Of a stretch of DNA of 64,000 bases, positions 10,293 to 20,297 are shown one piece after another. Below the pieces are notes generated by a model. The model was not told where the DNA came from and did not search any database. It was given only the letters and a program-made list of their open reading frames with translations. Location: contig NC_015385.1 in NCBI RefSeq assembly GCF_000195275.1, forward strand, positions 1,132,501 through 1,196,500, in the 5' to 3' direction. Made by a program: the position numbers and the translations under genes. The stretch comes from Treponema succinifaciens DSM 2489 (GTDB lineage Bacteria; Spirochaetota; Spirochaetia; Treponematales; Treponemataceae). Positions within the stretch are counted from its first letter, which is position 1. Each line of letters opens with the position of its first letter.

Positions 10293-12267
10293 TTTTTCCT
10301 TCGTTTTTGATTTTTTCAGTAAAATGAAAAATTTGTCCATTTGCGTTCATCATAAAGAGCTCAATTTCCGCTTCTAGCTTAAGTTCATTTTCTGACATAA
10401 ATAAAATTTTCAGTTCGTTTTCCGGGGCGTCGGGAATTTCAATAGAAACCTTGTTTTCCGAAATAAAATTGTAGTCAAAGTTGCATTCATAAAAGGGAAG
10501 TTCCTCTTTTGATTCAAAAGTTGCAAGGCATCTTAGTATTTTAAATCCACTTTCTGGAACGATTTGCAGTTTGTTTTCAAAAATATCGAATTTTGCTTTT
10601 CTTGACCGCAAAAATTTCGCCGGATGAATTTCTACATTTTCTGTGATTTGCGTTTGTTTTTTTTGATGAGCTGGAAAATTTCCCTGCACAAATTTTGCGG
10701 CTGCAAAAAATACTGCGCATATAATTCCCGCTCCTGCAACCGAAACAAGAATTCCTTGTAACAATAAAATTTTTTTGCTTGACTTGAATTCCTTTATGTG
10801 CGAAACCAAAATTAGTTTTATCCACTGAAAAATAAAAGGTAAAATGGCAAATGAAAAAATCAGGTTTTCAAAAAAAGTTGTGTCGGTAAGATTTGAAATT
10901 TTTCTTTGATTGATGTCAACAAAAACCGATGCCGCAATCCAAAGCAATGGAATTGTCATAAGAAAAATGCACGGAATGATAAAAAAAAGAGACTTCCGTT
11001 TTCTAAAAAGAAAAACAATCATATATTCAATGATAAATATGAACATTAAAGACAAATCCAATGCTGAAAAAATAAAGACATTCAGCGCAGTCAAAATAAT
11101 TCCATGGAATCTGTTTGCGGAAAGCGAAATTCTAAAGTTGAACAAGATTTGCACAAAAACAAGCAGAAACATTGCAAGCAGTGTTGGAAAAATTTTCAGC
11201 CCAAAGTAAAGTACTCCGTTTTCTGCTGTGAAAAAAAACAATTTCTGGAACAAAGTTAAAAATGCCGCTGTTATAATTAAATAAGCGGGAATTGAAAACC
11301 ATGTTCTTGACATGTCTTTTAGAATCGCCTCATTTTTTCCTGTGTATGTAAATGAGTAAAAACATATAAAAAAAAGAACTGAAATTGTAAAAAAAAGATA
11401 TATTGCTGTTAATTGCGCTTCATTAAGCCAAAGACCGTAAATTCCAAGTGGAATAAAATTGTAATGCTTGTTCCAAGTCTGGCTTCTTGCGGAAATAAGG
11501 TTGTCCTGAATATCAGAAAGTATATTTGCGTCCTTTTGCGCATGACCCAAAGGAATTTCTGCTGCAGGAATGTCATTTTTTAGGAAAGCGGAAAGCCTTC
11601 TGTTGTTTTTGTAGTATTGCGGCTTGTAGATGTACAGCATGGAAGTTTTTACTCCCATTGGCTTTTGGTTTTGAAGACATGATTTTTTGAGCGTTTGAAC
11701 AATCCATTGCGGCGAAGTTGTTCCTGCTCCTTCAGTGAAAATGAAAGGAGGCGCGTTTTTTTCATTTCGGATTAAAATTGCGCAGGCTGATTCCGATGAA
11801 AAAATACTTTTTGCCAGCTCCTCTGTTGCTGTTTTTGAGGCTTGAACGGAAGGCAAAGGAAATGATTCATTCTCCGCGGTAAATGAAATTATGCAATTGT
11901 ATGGAAGCTTTTTTTTGTAAGTAGAATCGATAAAATCGGCAATAAATTCCTTTTTTTCTAAGAAAAATTCTTGGCTAAAGACAAAAAATACATCTGTGAT
12001 TCCACTTTTATTTGTGTCGTCTTCCTTGCTGTTTTTGTCAGCAGGAATTTCAACGAGAATATTTTTAGGAAAAATTCCAGCGTTTTGCGGAGCAATGTCT
12101 TGGATTCCAAATGAAATCTTGCTTTGTGTTAAAAAATCTTCTATTTTTTGTGTTGTGTAAATATTTAAGTTTGTTTCGATGTTTTCCTGCGAAAAAAGAT
12201 TCTGCGTAAAAGTTGCTGCAAAAAAAAAGAGAAAACACATTGCTTTCAGCAGAAAATTTTTTCCCAT
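10276..12267 (-). CDS. Polytopic membrane protein of unknown function
   Basis: About 663 aa. It has a signal-like N-terminus, a soluble extracytoplasmic domain (~30-270), seven or so membrane helices (~280-535) and a soluble C-terminal domain (~545-660) with beta-rich segments. I recognise no family motif. The layout, with a large N-terminal periplasmic domain followed by a membrane bundle, suggests a transporter, sensor or envelope-assembly factor, but nothing proves any of these. The ATG at 12267 is preferred over a TTG two codons upstream; neither has a clear ribosome site. It is followed by dinB with a 17-bp overlap. Confidence 0.75.
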   Translation of the reverse strand: MGKNFLLKAMCFLFFFAATFTQNLFSQENIETNLNIYTTQKIEDFLTQSKISFGIQDIAPQNAGIFPKNILVEIPADKNSKEDDTNKSGITDVFFVFSQEFFLEKKEFIADFIDSTYKKKLPYNCIISFTAENESFPLPSVQASKTATEELAKSIFSSESACAILIRNEKNAPPFIFTEGAGTTSPQWIVQTLKKSCLQNQKPMGVKTSMLYIYKPQYYKNNRRLSAFLKNDIPAAEIPLGHAQKDANILSDIQDNLISARSQTWNKHYNFIPLGIYGLWLNEAQLTAIYLFFTISVLFFICFYSFTYTGKNEAILKDMSRTWFSIPAYLIITAAFLTLFQKLFFFTAENGVLYFGLKIFPTLLAMFLLVFVQILFNFRISLSANRFHGIILTALNVFIFSALDLSLMFIFIIEYMIVFLFRKRKSLFFIIPCIFLMTIPLLWIAASVFVDINQRKISNLTDTTFFENLIFSFAILPFIFQWIKLILVSHIKEFKSSKKILLLQGILVSVAGAGIICAVFFAAAKFVQGNFPAHQKKQTQITENVEIHPAKFLRSRKAKFDIFENKLQIVPESGFKILRCLATFESKEELPFYECNFDYNFISENKVSIEIPDAPENELKILFMSENELKLEAEIELFMMNANGQIFHFTEKIKNEGKNANEI

Positions 12268-12613
12268 AGACAAAGTTTACTTGAATTTTTAATTTTCTAC
12301 AATATAATATATCTAATATGTCAAGGGCAAACGCATTATAAATAATTTAAGTAAAGTTTGCGCTAAGAAACGGTTCGTGAGGGCAAGAACACTCTGATTG
12401 TTGCGACCGCGTGAGCGGGCAATTCTATAGCTACTTTGCAATAATCAGCTATTGCGCGATTTTGAAACAGGAAAACGTGACCGGGAGCCAGTTTTATGCT
12501 GAATACATTTATAATATGTTTGCTCTGTATAATATGTTTGCAAGTTAGGCAGCAATGTTGTATACTGTAAGCATTGTTAAAGTCATGTAAAGCAAAGGAG
12601 CTTTATCAAACGA
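12268..12613. other. Intergenic region with short hairpins and promoter
   Basis: No gene is seen. It holds small inverted repeats (gttc/gaac 12373-12390, ccgc/gcgg 12407-12418, gcaata/tattgc 12438-12455), a copy of gggcaaacgcattata at ~12334 that resembles the ISAs1 end found at 24 kb, and a direct repeat tataatatgtttgc at 12510-12523 and 12528-12541. A promoter for the gene at 12614 follows. Confidence 0.6.
12538..12566 (+). promoter_or_regulatory. Predicted sigma-70 type promoter for the gene at 12614
   Basis: TTGCAA at 12538-12543, a 17-nt spacer, then TATACT at 12561-12566. An aaaggag ribosome site follows near 12593. The assignment is by pattern only. Confidence 0.5.
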
Positions 12614-13780
12614 ATGTGTGCTGAAAAGAAAAAATTTATTTTGGATTTGCCTTTGAAAATTATTCTTACGGAAGAAGGTACATCGCATTTTTTAAGTCAT
12701 AAAAAGCAGCTGCTCAATCTAAAACTCGCAGACAACCGTTCGGCTCATGGTGTAAGCATGACATCTTTTTCGCCTGGCTCTCTGCAGGACATGATTCTTT
12801 TGGGCTATATTTCCAAGATGGAAATTTCCATGCCGGAATTTGTTTCACATCGCCAAGATGTTATGGATTTGTCCAAGCTAATTGTTTTTTCAATTTTGTA
12901 CAAGCAGTTTGACAGTGAAATTTATTCGGCGATTATAAAATGTGAATGCATAAGACATCATAACAGGCAAAATCCTTCATCGCTTATTGATGAAAAAACT
13001 GTGATTCCGGAAAAACAGCTTAGAATGACTCTTTCAATGAAAGATTCTACAATTCAGGCTGCAAAAAAGACAATTCTTGAGCCGGTTTGGAAAAGCATAA
13101 TGTCCAATTCAGAGTATAGCCCTGAAGAAAAAAATGTTTATCTTCTTATGACTGAAAAATTTTTGAACAGGCTCACTTTGATGAACTGGTACATAATTGT
13201 GAAATTTTATAAAACTGACGGTTTTAATGAAATGCTTTCAATTTTGCGCCAGCAGCTCGCTTCGTACATGACAAAATCAAAAGTTGCGGAGTATATTTCG
13301 GTAATGGTCATGGAACTTGCCTTGAACAGCGAAAACAACAATGTAAAAAAGGCTGCAAAATATCTTTATCAGGGAATTGATAATTCCGATACGCTCATAT
13401 TTGACCCGAAAATCCGCTCGGAAATCGTAAAAGAACTTCAGCGCAAGCACGAGCTTGTTTTTCTTTCCTGGACTTTGGGCGGTGGCTCTATGTCAATTGG
13501 AAAACAGGGACTTTTGCAAATTACATTGTACAATAAAGACGATGAATTTCAGGAAGTAAAAGAAAACATCGAAAGCAAAATGTCCGCTAACCTTAACAAA
13601 AAATCGCTGATTGACTTTTACCGCCAGATGCCGGATGGTCAGGAAGGAACGGACTTGGGACTTTACTATTTGTCTTATCTGGAAGATGCCTGTAAAAAAG
13701 TCAATATTAAATTTGAATCAATTGTAAATCAGTCTTCATCCAGCGATCTTACCGTTATAAACTTGAAATTCAATTTTTAA
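12614..13780 (+). CDS. Conserved treponemal protein of unknown function
   Basis: 388 aa, soluble and mostly helical, without signal peptide. The C-terminal ~90 residues (GTDLGLYYLSYLEDACKK, then SSSSDLTVINLKFNF) faintly resemble the end of GHKL-type ATPase domains, including an SWTLGGGSMSIG loop, but the nucleotide-binding N and G boxes are not clear. It may belong to a regulatory ATPase-like fold. It is followed after 3 nt by a lipoprotein gene, so the two are probably cotranscribed. Function unknown. Confidence 0.7.
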   Translation: MCAEKKKFILDLPLKIILTEEGTSHFLSHKKQLLNLKLADNRSAHGVSMTSFSPGSLQDMILLGYISKMEISMPEFVSHRQDVMDLSKLIVFSILYKQFDSEIYSAIIKCECIRHHNRQNPSSLIDEKTVIPEKQLRMTLSMKDSTIQAAKKTILEPVWKSIMSNSEYSPEEKNVYLLMTEKFLNRLTLMNWYIIVKFYKTDGFNEMLSILRQQLASYMTKSKVAEYISVMVMELALNSENNNVKKAAKYLYQGIDNSDTLIFDPKIRSEIVKELQRKHELVFLSWTLGGGSMSIGKQGLLQITLYNKDDEFQEVKENIESKMSANLNKKSLIDFYRQMPDGQEGTDLGLYYLSYLEDACKKVNIKFESIVNQSSSSDLTVINLKFNF

Positions 13781-13783
13781 GTT

Positions 13784-14410
13784 ATGCGGAAAACTTCTCT
13801 GTTTGTTTTTATTTTTTCAGTTCTCTTTTTTTCGTGCTCACAAGACAGCGCGCAAATTGCTTCTGCGGAATCTTCTGTGATTTTTGATTATAGTCAAAAT
13901 CCGCCTGATATGCGCCTTTCTGTTTTTGTAAATTCTGAAAGCGATGTTAGGCTTGCCTCGAAAATTAAAATCGTGAATAAAAATTCCGGGCTTGAATGGA
14001 ACTGCGATGAGCTTGTAAAGTTTGAAGATAAAAACAAAAATTCATGGACAGGCTGCGCGAATATAGTCGCCGCTTTTGGAATGAAAATTCCTGCTGGAGA
14101 ATATGTCTTGACTTATTTTGACATGGCTGGCGATGAAGATGAAATTTTATTTTCCATCGATTATCCTGAAAATGTTTTGACATTAAAGAGTGAAGATTTT
14201 CCAGACGGATTTGATTATTCAGAAAAAAAATCCGCCATTTATACAAAAGATGGAGTTTTGCTTTATTATGGAGAAGAAAAAAAAGAATGGGAAAATAGAA
14301 ATACCGTTCTTGTTGACTATAAAGATGCGGGGTTCATTAGAACCTGCTATACTTTAAAAAATGACTCTGTAATTTGCCTTATGCCTCCAGAAAACTTGGA
14401 GCAGCAATAA
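13784..14410 (+). CDS. Putative lipoprotein
   Basis: 208 aa. The N-terminus MRKTSLFVFIFSVLFFSC is a signal peptide ending in a relaxed spirochaete lipobox (FFS-C), so Cys18 should be lipidated. The mature part is a small beta-rich domain with no motif I recognise. It starts 3 nt after the preceding gene and is followed by trmB after 23 nt. Probable localisation is the inner or outer membrane, facing the periplasm. Confidence 0.75.
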   Translation: MRKTSLFVFIFSVLFFSCSQDSAQIASAESSVIFDYSQNPPDMRLSVFVNSESDVRLASKIKIVNKNSGLEWNCDELVKFEDKNKNSWTGCANIVAAFGMKIPAGEYVLTYFDMAGDEDEILFSIDYPENVLTLKSEDFPDGFDYSEKKSAIYTKDGVLLYYGEEKKEWENRNTVLVDYKDAGFIRTCYTLKNDSVICLMPPENLEQQ

Positions 14411-14433
14411 AATATAAAACAGCGAGGAAACTG

Positions 14434-15165
14434 ATGCCTAGTAACGACGCCGATGGGAATATTCCCACTGACAATTTAGAAGACCACAGTATTTTTAGAC
14501 GCCCGGTGCGCACTTATGTGATCCGCGCTGGACGCATGACCGAAAATGAGAAGCGCAGCTATGAAGAACTTCATCATGTTTGGTGCATTCCTTTTGAGCA
14601 TAGAACGCTTAATTTTACAGATATTTTTAACAACACAAATCCTGTTACAATGGAAATTGGATTTGGAATGGGACACGCTACTGCTCAGATTGCGCAGGAC
14701 AATCCGAACATGAATTATATAGGAAGCGAAGTCCATGTTCCTGGAGTTGGTCGTCTTCTTGGTGAAATAAAAAAAAGACAGCTGAAAAATCTTTATTTGA
14801 TTGAATATGATGCGCTTGAAATCCTTGAAACTATGATTCCTGACAATTCTCTTGCAGGCTTTCATATTTTCTTTCCTGACCCTTGGCCGAAGAAAAAACA
14901 CCACAAACGCCGTTTGCTTCAGCGTCCGCGCACAGATCTGCTTGTTTCAAAATTGTCTCCCGGCGGATATATTTATTTTGCAACTGACTGGGAAGAATAT
15001 GCTTTAAGCGCAGTTGAAGAACTTTCCTGCACAGAAGGTATTCATAATAAATATGAAAAATTCGCGCCTCATCAGGAATGGCGGCCAAGGACAAAATTTG
15101 AGCAGAAAGGGCTTGATGCCGGGCGTGAAATTTTCGAGCTTGTTTTTGTAAAAGATGAGGAATAG
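14434..15165 (+). CDS. trmB: tRNA (guanine-N7-)-methyltransferase
   Basis: Methylates G46 of tRNA using S-adenosylmethionine. 243 aa with the SAM-binding EIGFGMGHAT (~75), the GSEVHVPGVG strand, and the family signature FFPDPWPKKKHHKRRL. The ATG at 14434 is chosen for the gagg site 8 nt upstream; the longer in-frame start at 14374 lies inside the lipoprotein gene. It overlaps no neighbour, and ligA starts 4 nt after its stop. Confidence 0.94.
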   Translation: MPSNDADGNIPTDNLEDHSIFRRPVRTYVIRAGRMTENEKRSYEELHHVWCIPFEHRTLNFTDIFNNTNPVTMEIGFGMGHATAQIAQDNPNMNYIGSEVHVPGVGRLLGEIKKRQLKNLYLIEYDALEILETMIPDNSLAGFHIFFPDPWPKKKHHKRRLLQRPRTDLLVSKLSPGGYIYFATDWEEYALSAVEELSCTEGIHNKYEKFAPHQEWRPRTKFEQKGLDAGREIFELVFVKDEE

Positions 15166-15169
15166 CCCG

Positions 15170-17125
15170 ATGGAGCTTTTTGATGTTGAGGAATGCAAAA
15201 AGGCAAACGACGAAGCCTTAAAAAAATCCTCTGTAAAAAGAATTTCTGAGCTTGAAAAACTTATAGAAAAATACCAGGCTTCGTATTATAACGGCGAGGC
15301 TGAAATCTCTGATGCGGAATTTGACAAGCTTTGGGACGAATTAAAATCGCTGGACAGCGCAAATCCTATTCTCCATAAAGTTGGCGCAGATTCCGGGAAT
15401 TTTCAAAAATCTCCTCATGTAATGCCGATGGGCAGCCAGGAAAAAGCCGCGACTCCAGAAGAATTTCTTGACTGGGCGAAAAAGCACGACTATTCAGAAT
15501 ATCTTGTTGAATATAAGCTTGACGGAGCCTCCCTTGAACTTCAGTATTCAGATGGAATTTTCTTGCGTGCCGTTACAAGAGGAGACGGAACTGTAGGGGA
15601 CGTCATTACAGCAAATGCAAAAAAAATGCAGGGTGTTGTTCAGGAATTAAAAGAAAAGTTTACAGGCGGAATCCGAGGCGAAGTCATAATGACTCATCAG
15701 GTTCACGAGAAATTTTTTTCTGACAAAGCTAACTGCCGCAATGCCGCTAACGGACTTATGAAACGAAAAGACGGTGAGGGCAGCGAGAATCTTACATTGA
15801 TAACTTACGATGTCTGGGCTTCCGAAGGTAAACAGCCGTTCAATGATGAAGAAGGCAAACTTGATTTTTTGCAAAGAAACGGATTTAATGTTGTTCCACT
15901 TAAAATTTGCAAAAGCACGCAGGAAGTTATAGATTACCGTTCTTCTGTCATGGAGCTTAGAAAAAATCTTGACTATGACATTGACGGACTTGTTGTAAAA
16001 GAGCGTGCTGTGGATCACGAAGATGCTTTGCGCGACAGGCCTGACCGCCAGATTGCCTTTAAATTCAGCCTTGAAGAAGCTGTTTCCATTGTAAGAAATA
16101 TTGAATGGAATGAAACCGGCGCAACTTATACTCCAGTCGCAGTTTTTGATCCTGTTGACTTGAACGGAACGACTGTAAAAAGAGCGAGTCTTGTAAATCC
16201 GAACCTTATACGCGCATTAAATGTAAAAATCGGAAGCCACGTTGTTGTTGTAAAGCGCGGTGAAATAATTCCAAAAATCGTGAGCGTGCTTCCAGAGCAA
16301 GAAAATCTTCCGTCTGTAAAGATTCCTGAAAAATGCGCTTGCTGCGGAACTTCTCTTATTGACGAAGGAACAAGGCTTTTTTGTCCGAATAAAAACTGTG
16401 AAAAGCGAATTCTCCATCAGCTTTTAAAGTGGATAAATGTGATTGACATCCGCGACTTGGGAGAAACTTTAATCACCAGTCTTTTTGAAACAAAAAAAGT
16501 CCGGTCAATTTCAGATTTGTATTCTTTGACTGCCAGTGATTTAGTTCCGTACTTTTTGAATTCGGAAAGCATGGAAAAAGAAAAAAAATCGCTTGGCGCG
16601 GAAAAGGTTTTTGCTTCGATCCAGTCAAGAAGAAAAATTCCACTTGCAAAATTTATTGCCGGCTTTGACATTGAAGGAATAGGTGAAACTGTTGTTGAAA
16701 CTTTGATTGCAGGCGGCTTCAATACTTTGCAGAAAATTTTCGATGCGAAAGAAGAAGAAATTGCAGGCGTCTATCGTTTTGCAGAAACTTTGGCGCATAC
16801 TCTTGTTGAAGGAATTCAAGAAAACCGTGAAGAAATGCAAAGCCTTGTCTCAAGCGGAACAATTTCTGTTATTGAAGGAGCCGCACAGGGAAAACTTGCA
16901 GGCAAGTCGTTTTGTTTTACAGGCGAGCTTGTTTCCATGAAGCGGCAGGATGCTCAGAATCTTGTAAAACAGAATGGCGGAGCCGTGAAGTCTTCTGTTG
17001 TAAAAGGCTTGAGTTTTCTTGTTACAAACGACACTTCTTCCGGCTCTTCAAAAAACAAAAAAGCAATGGAGCTTGGAATTCCTGTCATAGATGAAAAAGA
17101 ATTCCTTGCTCTAATTAAAGATTAG
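15170..17125 (+). CDS. ligA: NAD-dependent DNA ligase
   Basis: 651 aa, full length. The adenylated lysine is K116 in EYKLDGAS. OB-fold residues, a four-Cys zinc finger (CACCGT ... CPNKNC, ~395-415), helix-hairpin-helix repeats and a C-terminal BRCT domain (~575-650) follow in normal order. It seals nicks during replication and repair. The ATG at 15170 has gagg about 10 nt upstream. Its stop shares bases with the stop of the convergent M23 gene (17122-17125). Confidence 0.96.
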   Translation: MELFDVEECKKANDEALKKSSVKRISELEKLIEKYQASYYNGEAEISDAEFDKLWDELKSLDSANPILHKVGADSGNFQKSPHVMPMGSQEKAATPEEFLDWAKKHDYSEYLVEYKLDGASLELQYSDGIFLRAVTRGDGTVGDVITANAKKMQGVVQELKEKFTGGIRGEVIMTHQVHEKFFSDKANCRNAANGLMKRKDGEGSENLTLITYDVWASEGKQPFNDEEGKLDFLQRNGFNVVPLKICKSTQEVIDYRSSVMELRKNLDYDIDGLVVKERAVDHEDALRDRPDRQIAFKFSLEEAVSIVRNIEWNETGATYTPVAVFDPVDLNGTTVKRASLVNPNLIRALNVKIGSHVVVVKRGEIIPKIVSVLPEQENLPSVKIPEKCACCGTSLIDEGTRLFCPNKNCEKRILHQLLKWINVIDIRDLGETLITSLFETKKVRSISDLYSLTASDLVPYFLNSESMEKEKKSLGAEKVFASIQSRRKIPLAKFIAGFDIEGIGETVVETLIAGGFNTLQKIFDAKEEEIAGVYRFAETLAHTLVEGIQENREEMQSLVSSGTISVIEGAAQGKLAGKSFCFTGELVSMKRQDAQNLVKQNGGAVKSSVVKGLSFLVTNDTSSGSSKNKKAMELGIPVIDEKEFLALIKD

Positions 17126-18102
17126 TTTTTTCCAGAGAATGCAAAGTCCCCGGTAAAAAAGTCAGGATTAACAGCTTCCATGTTCAGCCGCATTTCCCAG
17201 TGAAGATGCGGACCTGTCGCAAGCCCGGTTGAACCGCTAAATCCTATTACTTGTCCGGCTTTTACAGTGTCGCCTTCTTTTACTTTTAGCTGGCTCATGT
17301 GGTAGTAAAGGCTATAAAGTCCAGGCAAATGTTCTATAACAACACTCCAGCCTGTTGTAACGCGGGTTTCTGCAAGAACAACCTTTCCTTCCGCGCAAGC
17401 AGAAACTTCCGAGCCCTCAGGAATTCCAAAGTCAATTCCGTAGTGCAGTCCTGTCGTTGATTTTCCATTTGTGTATTTGTATTCCCTGCGGTCTGCAAAA
17501 AAAGCTGTCCGTCTTGTTGCGTTTGTAGGAAGCAAAAACGGTGTTGTCTGGTAAACTGCGGAAGGATTTGCGGTTTCAAGAATTCCATTGAGCTTTTTTA
17601 TCTGCTCCATTCTTTTTAAGCTTGAGTCTGCTTTTATATTTGAATTCGACTCGTCAAGATCAATCACTTCTGAAACAAATTCTTTTTTCTCCAGAGTAAA
17701 AGGCAGCTCGAATTCCATTTTTTTTGCGCCGTCAGTGCTGTAGATAATTTTCAAAAAGCATTTTGTGTCTTCCGTCCACCAAGTTGAAAGCGGAATGCCT
17801 GCAAGAAATGTCCTGCTGCTTTTTGTGTTTTTTGAAACTGTGAAAAAAGTGCTTTCCCTGCTTAGTTTGCCTTCCGCAAAAAACTGCAAGAAAGCATTTG
17901 CATTTGAAAACTCAAGCTTTGAAGATTTTCCTTTTTTTGTCGACTGAGAAAAGGTCATTTTTACAAAAACCGCATCGCCCGGAAAAGCCTTGTCGTTGTA
18001 TTCCGCGGAAATGCAATAATCATCTCCTGTAAAAAAAGCTTCCCTTGCAAAAATAAAAGCCGACATAAAAATCAACGCTGAAGCTAAAATCTTTTTTTTC
18101 AT
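17122..18102 (-). CDS. M23-family (LytM-like) peptidase, exported
   Basis: 326 aa with a signal peptide (MKKKILASALIFMSAFIFA), a beta-rich N-terminal domain and a C-terminal M23 domain (~215-315). The zinc ligands are HYGIDFG (His, Asp) and GPHLHWEM. It probably cleaves peptidoglycan cross-links or activates amidases in the periplasm. All metal ligands are kept, so it is likely active rather than a degenerate regulator. It is 29 nt downstream of recJ in the same direction. Confidence 0.9.
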   Translation of the reverse strand: MKKKILASALIFMSAFIFAREAFFTGDDYCISAEYNDKAFPGDAVFVKMTFSQSTKKGKSSKLEFSNANAFLQFFAEGKLSRESTFFTVSKNTKSSRTFLAGIPLSTWWTEDTKCFLKIIYSTDGAKKMEFELPFTLEKKEFVSEVIDLDESNSNIKADSSLKRMEQIKKLNGILETANPSAVYQTTPFLLPTNATRRTAFFADRREYKYTNGKSTTGLHYGIDFGIPEGSEVSACAEGKVVLAETRVTTGWSVVIEHLPGLYSLYYHMSQLKVKEGDTVKAGQVIGFSGSTGLATGPHLHWEMRLNMEAVNPDFFTGDFAFSGKN

Positions 18103-18131
18103 TTTTTACTCCCAAAATATTTTTAATTTTT

Positions 18132-20297
18132 TTACTGAACTGATTTTTCTATTCCTAAAAGCATAAGCTGAAGCGTTTCTGCTCCGTTAAAAACATTCCT
18201 CTCGATGTTGAAAATTATATTAATTTTGTCTCCCACATCAAAGTCCCTGTGAAGCCGTTCTCCTTCGTTCCAGAAGATGCAGGGCCATTTGTTTTTTCCG
18301 CAGTCAACAGTGATTTTCAGATGCTGCTTTTCTGCCTTGCCCATTACAAGTCCGGAAACTATAGGCAGATTTTTTGCTAAGAAAACAAGCTTGGGATTTT
18401 CGTTTCCAGTCGGCTCGAATCTATCTATTATTTTTTTCAAATCCGGTGTCATGTAGGACGGCGGAAGCTCTGCGTCAATTTGAATCTCGTCATTTTTGTC
18501 AGAAAGATTTATTGTGCCTGAAAGCTCTTTTGTACGCCTTTTAAATTCCTCGAACTTTTCCTTTTCAAAACTGAATCCTGCGGCAAAGTTGTGTCCGCCG
18601 TAGCTTACAAACAAATCTTTCAGCTGATCAAGAAAAGCAGTTACGTCATATCCGCGGCAGCTTCTCATTGAGCCTACAACAAGGTTTCCCACGTAAGTCA
18701 TCGCCATTGCAGGAACTCCAAGAGAAGAAACCAAGCGGCCTGCAAGAATTCCTGAAACACCTTTGTTTATTTTTTCATCAATTACAAAGCTTAGTTTTCC
18801 GTTGAAGTCATTCACGGAATTTCTTGCCTGTGTTCCGGCAATCGCTTCTGCTTCCTGAGTAAAGGCTTTTCTTTTTGTGTTAAGCTCGATTATTTTTTTT
18901 GCAAGCTGCTCACGGTATGAATCGTCTTTTGCTGTAAAAAGCTCAATGGCAATTCCTGCCTGGCCAAGTCTGCCTGCGGCATTTAAATTTGGAATCAGCG
19001 TCCAGCAAATGTCAGTTGAAGTAATGCGCTTTCCAAGAAGACCAAGGTTTGACATAAGCTCCTTTAGTCCCGGATGGACATTGTTTTCATTTATTGAATT
19101 TATTCCGCTGCGCACAAAAAGCCTGTTTTCATTTCTCATCGGCATTATGTCCGCCAAAGCCGCCAAAGCCACAAGCTGCAAGTCGTGCTTTTCTTTTTCT
19201 GAATCAGATGGAAAGTTTTTCTTTAAATCCTGCTGGACATAAGTTACAAATATATTGTAGAATCCGCCGATTTCTGTAGGAGCGTGGTCGCCGTACTTTG
19301 CGATTTTTGACATTTCCTTTACTATGGAAAGCGGAAGATTTTTTAGTGAAGGGTAAAGTTTTGCGGCTTCTGTTCTTATGTCCGCAATGTTAAACTGCGC
19401 GCTGTTTCCGAATGTTAGGTTTAATAAGCGTTCAACGTTGGCTTTGTCCCAGCAAAGAATTATCTGACCTGACAAGTACTGTGGAATCTTCGTGTCGTAA
19501 ATTGATTTTTCGCCCGGCAAAATATGATCAACAAGCCTTGAGACTGGAACTAGATTTCTAAGCTTTATGCATTCAATTGCAATCTGCCCGTTCTCTTCTT
19601 CATGCGCATTGAGCAAAGCCTCGTCTGCCTTGTACCATTTGCTCTTGCTGAATCTTAACGCCGAAACAACTTTGTACACGACCGCGCAGCCTGAAATCTC
19701 TTCAAACGGATAGCCTGAGTCTGAAAGCTTCGCATTTAAAATAATCGCAGGAGAGGGAATGTTTTCTTTTGGATTGTGATGATCCAATACAATTACATCG
19801 ATTCCAAGATCCGCCGCGTGCTCAATTTCCGCATTGTTTGAAATTCCGCAGTCAACCGTGATAATAAGCGATCCGTTCTGCTTTGCAAAATCATCTACAG
19901 CCTGAATCGAAAGTCCGTAGGCGTCATCTCCTTCAGGAACCCTGTACTGAACATCGATTCCCAATGAGCAAAGCTCGTCGTAAAGAACAGTTGTCGCCGT
20001 TACTCCGTCAACATCCTTGTCGCCGAAAATCAAAACCTTTTCATGCTCTTCCTTCGGACTGTCTTTTTCTGGAACTGCGGCAAGAATTCTATCAACTGCA
20101 TCTTCCATTGAGTTGAACAGAAATGGATTATGCTGAAACCTTAAGTCATCTTCCATAAAATAAAGAATGTCTTTTCCGCTGGTGATTCCGCGCCGTGCGA
20201 AAATACTTGCTGTAAGGCTGTCCAGTGAAAACTTGTTTTTTAGCTTTTCAACTTCTTCCTTTGAAATTGCTTTTTTTACCCACTTTGATGATGACAC
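18132..20297 (-). CDS. recJ: Single-stranded-DNA-specific exonuclease RecJ
   Basis: DHH-family 5'-3' exonuclease. It carries GDKDVDGVTATT, TVDCGIS and DHHNPKE (the DHH motif) in the first third, the DHHA1 segment with GGHNFAAGFS (~575) and an OB-fold tail. I place the start at GTG 20297, which overlaps the stop of the upstream phosphorylase as TAGTG with aaagga nearby, giving 721 aa. A longer ATG version from 20348 would run 52 bp into the neighbour. Confidence 0.92.
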   Translation of the reverse strand: MSSSKWVKKAISKEEVEKLKNKFSLDSLTASIFARRGITSGKDILYFMEDDLRFQHNPFLFNSMEDAVDRILAAVPEKDSPKEEHEKVLIFGDKDVDGVTATTVLYDELCSLGIDVQYRVPEGDDAYGLSIQAVDDFAKQNGSLIITVDCGISNNAEIEHAADLGIDVIVLDHHNPKENIPSPAIILNAKLSDSGYPFEEISGCAVVYKVVSALRFSKSKWYKADEALLNAHEEENGQIAIECIKLRNLVPVSRLVDHILPGEKSIYDTKIPQYLSGQIILCWDKANVERLLNLTFGNSAQFNIADIRTEAAKLYPSLKNLPLSIVKEMSKIAKYGDHAPTEIGGFYNIFVTYVQQDLKKNFPSDSEKEKHDLQLVALAALADIMPMRNENRLFVRSGINSINENNVHPGLKELMSNLGLLGKRITSTDICWTLIPNLNAAGRLGQAGIAIELFTAKDDSYREQLAKKIIELNTKRKAFTQEAEAIAGTQARNSVNDFNGKLSFVIDEKINKGVSGILAGRLVSSLGVPAMAMTYVGNLVVGSMRSCRGYDVTAFLDQLKDLFVSYGGHNFAAGFSFEKEKFEEFKRRTKELSGTINLSDKNDEIQIDAELPPSYMTPDLKKIIDRFEPTGNENPKLVFLAKNLPIVSGLVMGKAEKQHLKITVDCGKNKWPCIFWNEGERLHRDFDVGDKINIIFNIERNVFNGAETLQLMLLGIEKSVQ

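Noticed and set aside
12268-12613. Possible tRNA or small RNA gene in this gap
   Set aside because: No cloverleaf, T-loop consensus or terminator was found; only short stems.
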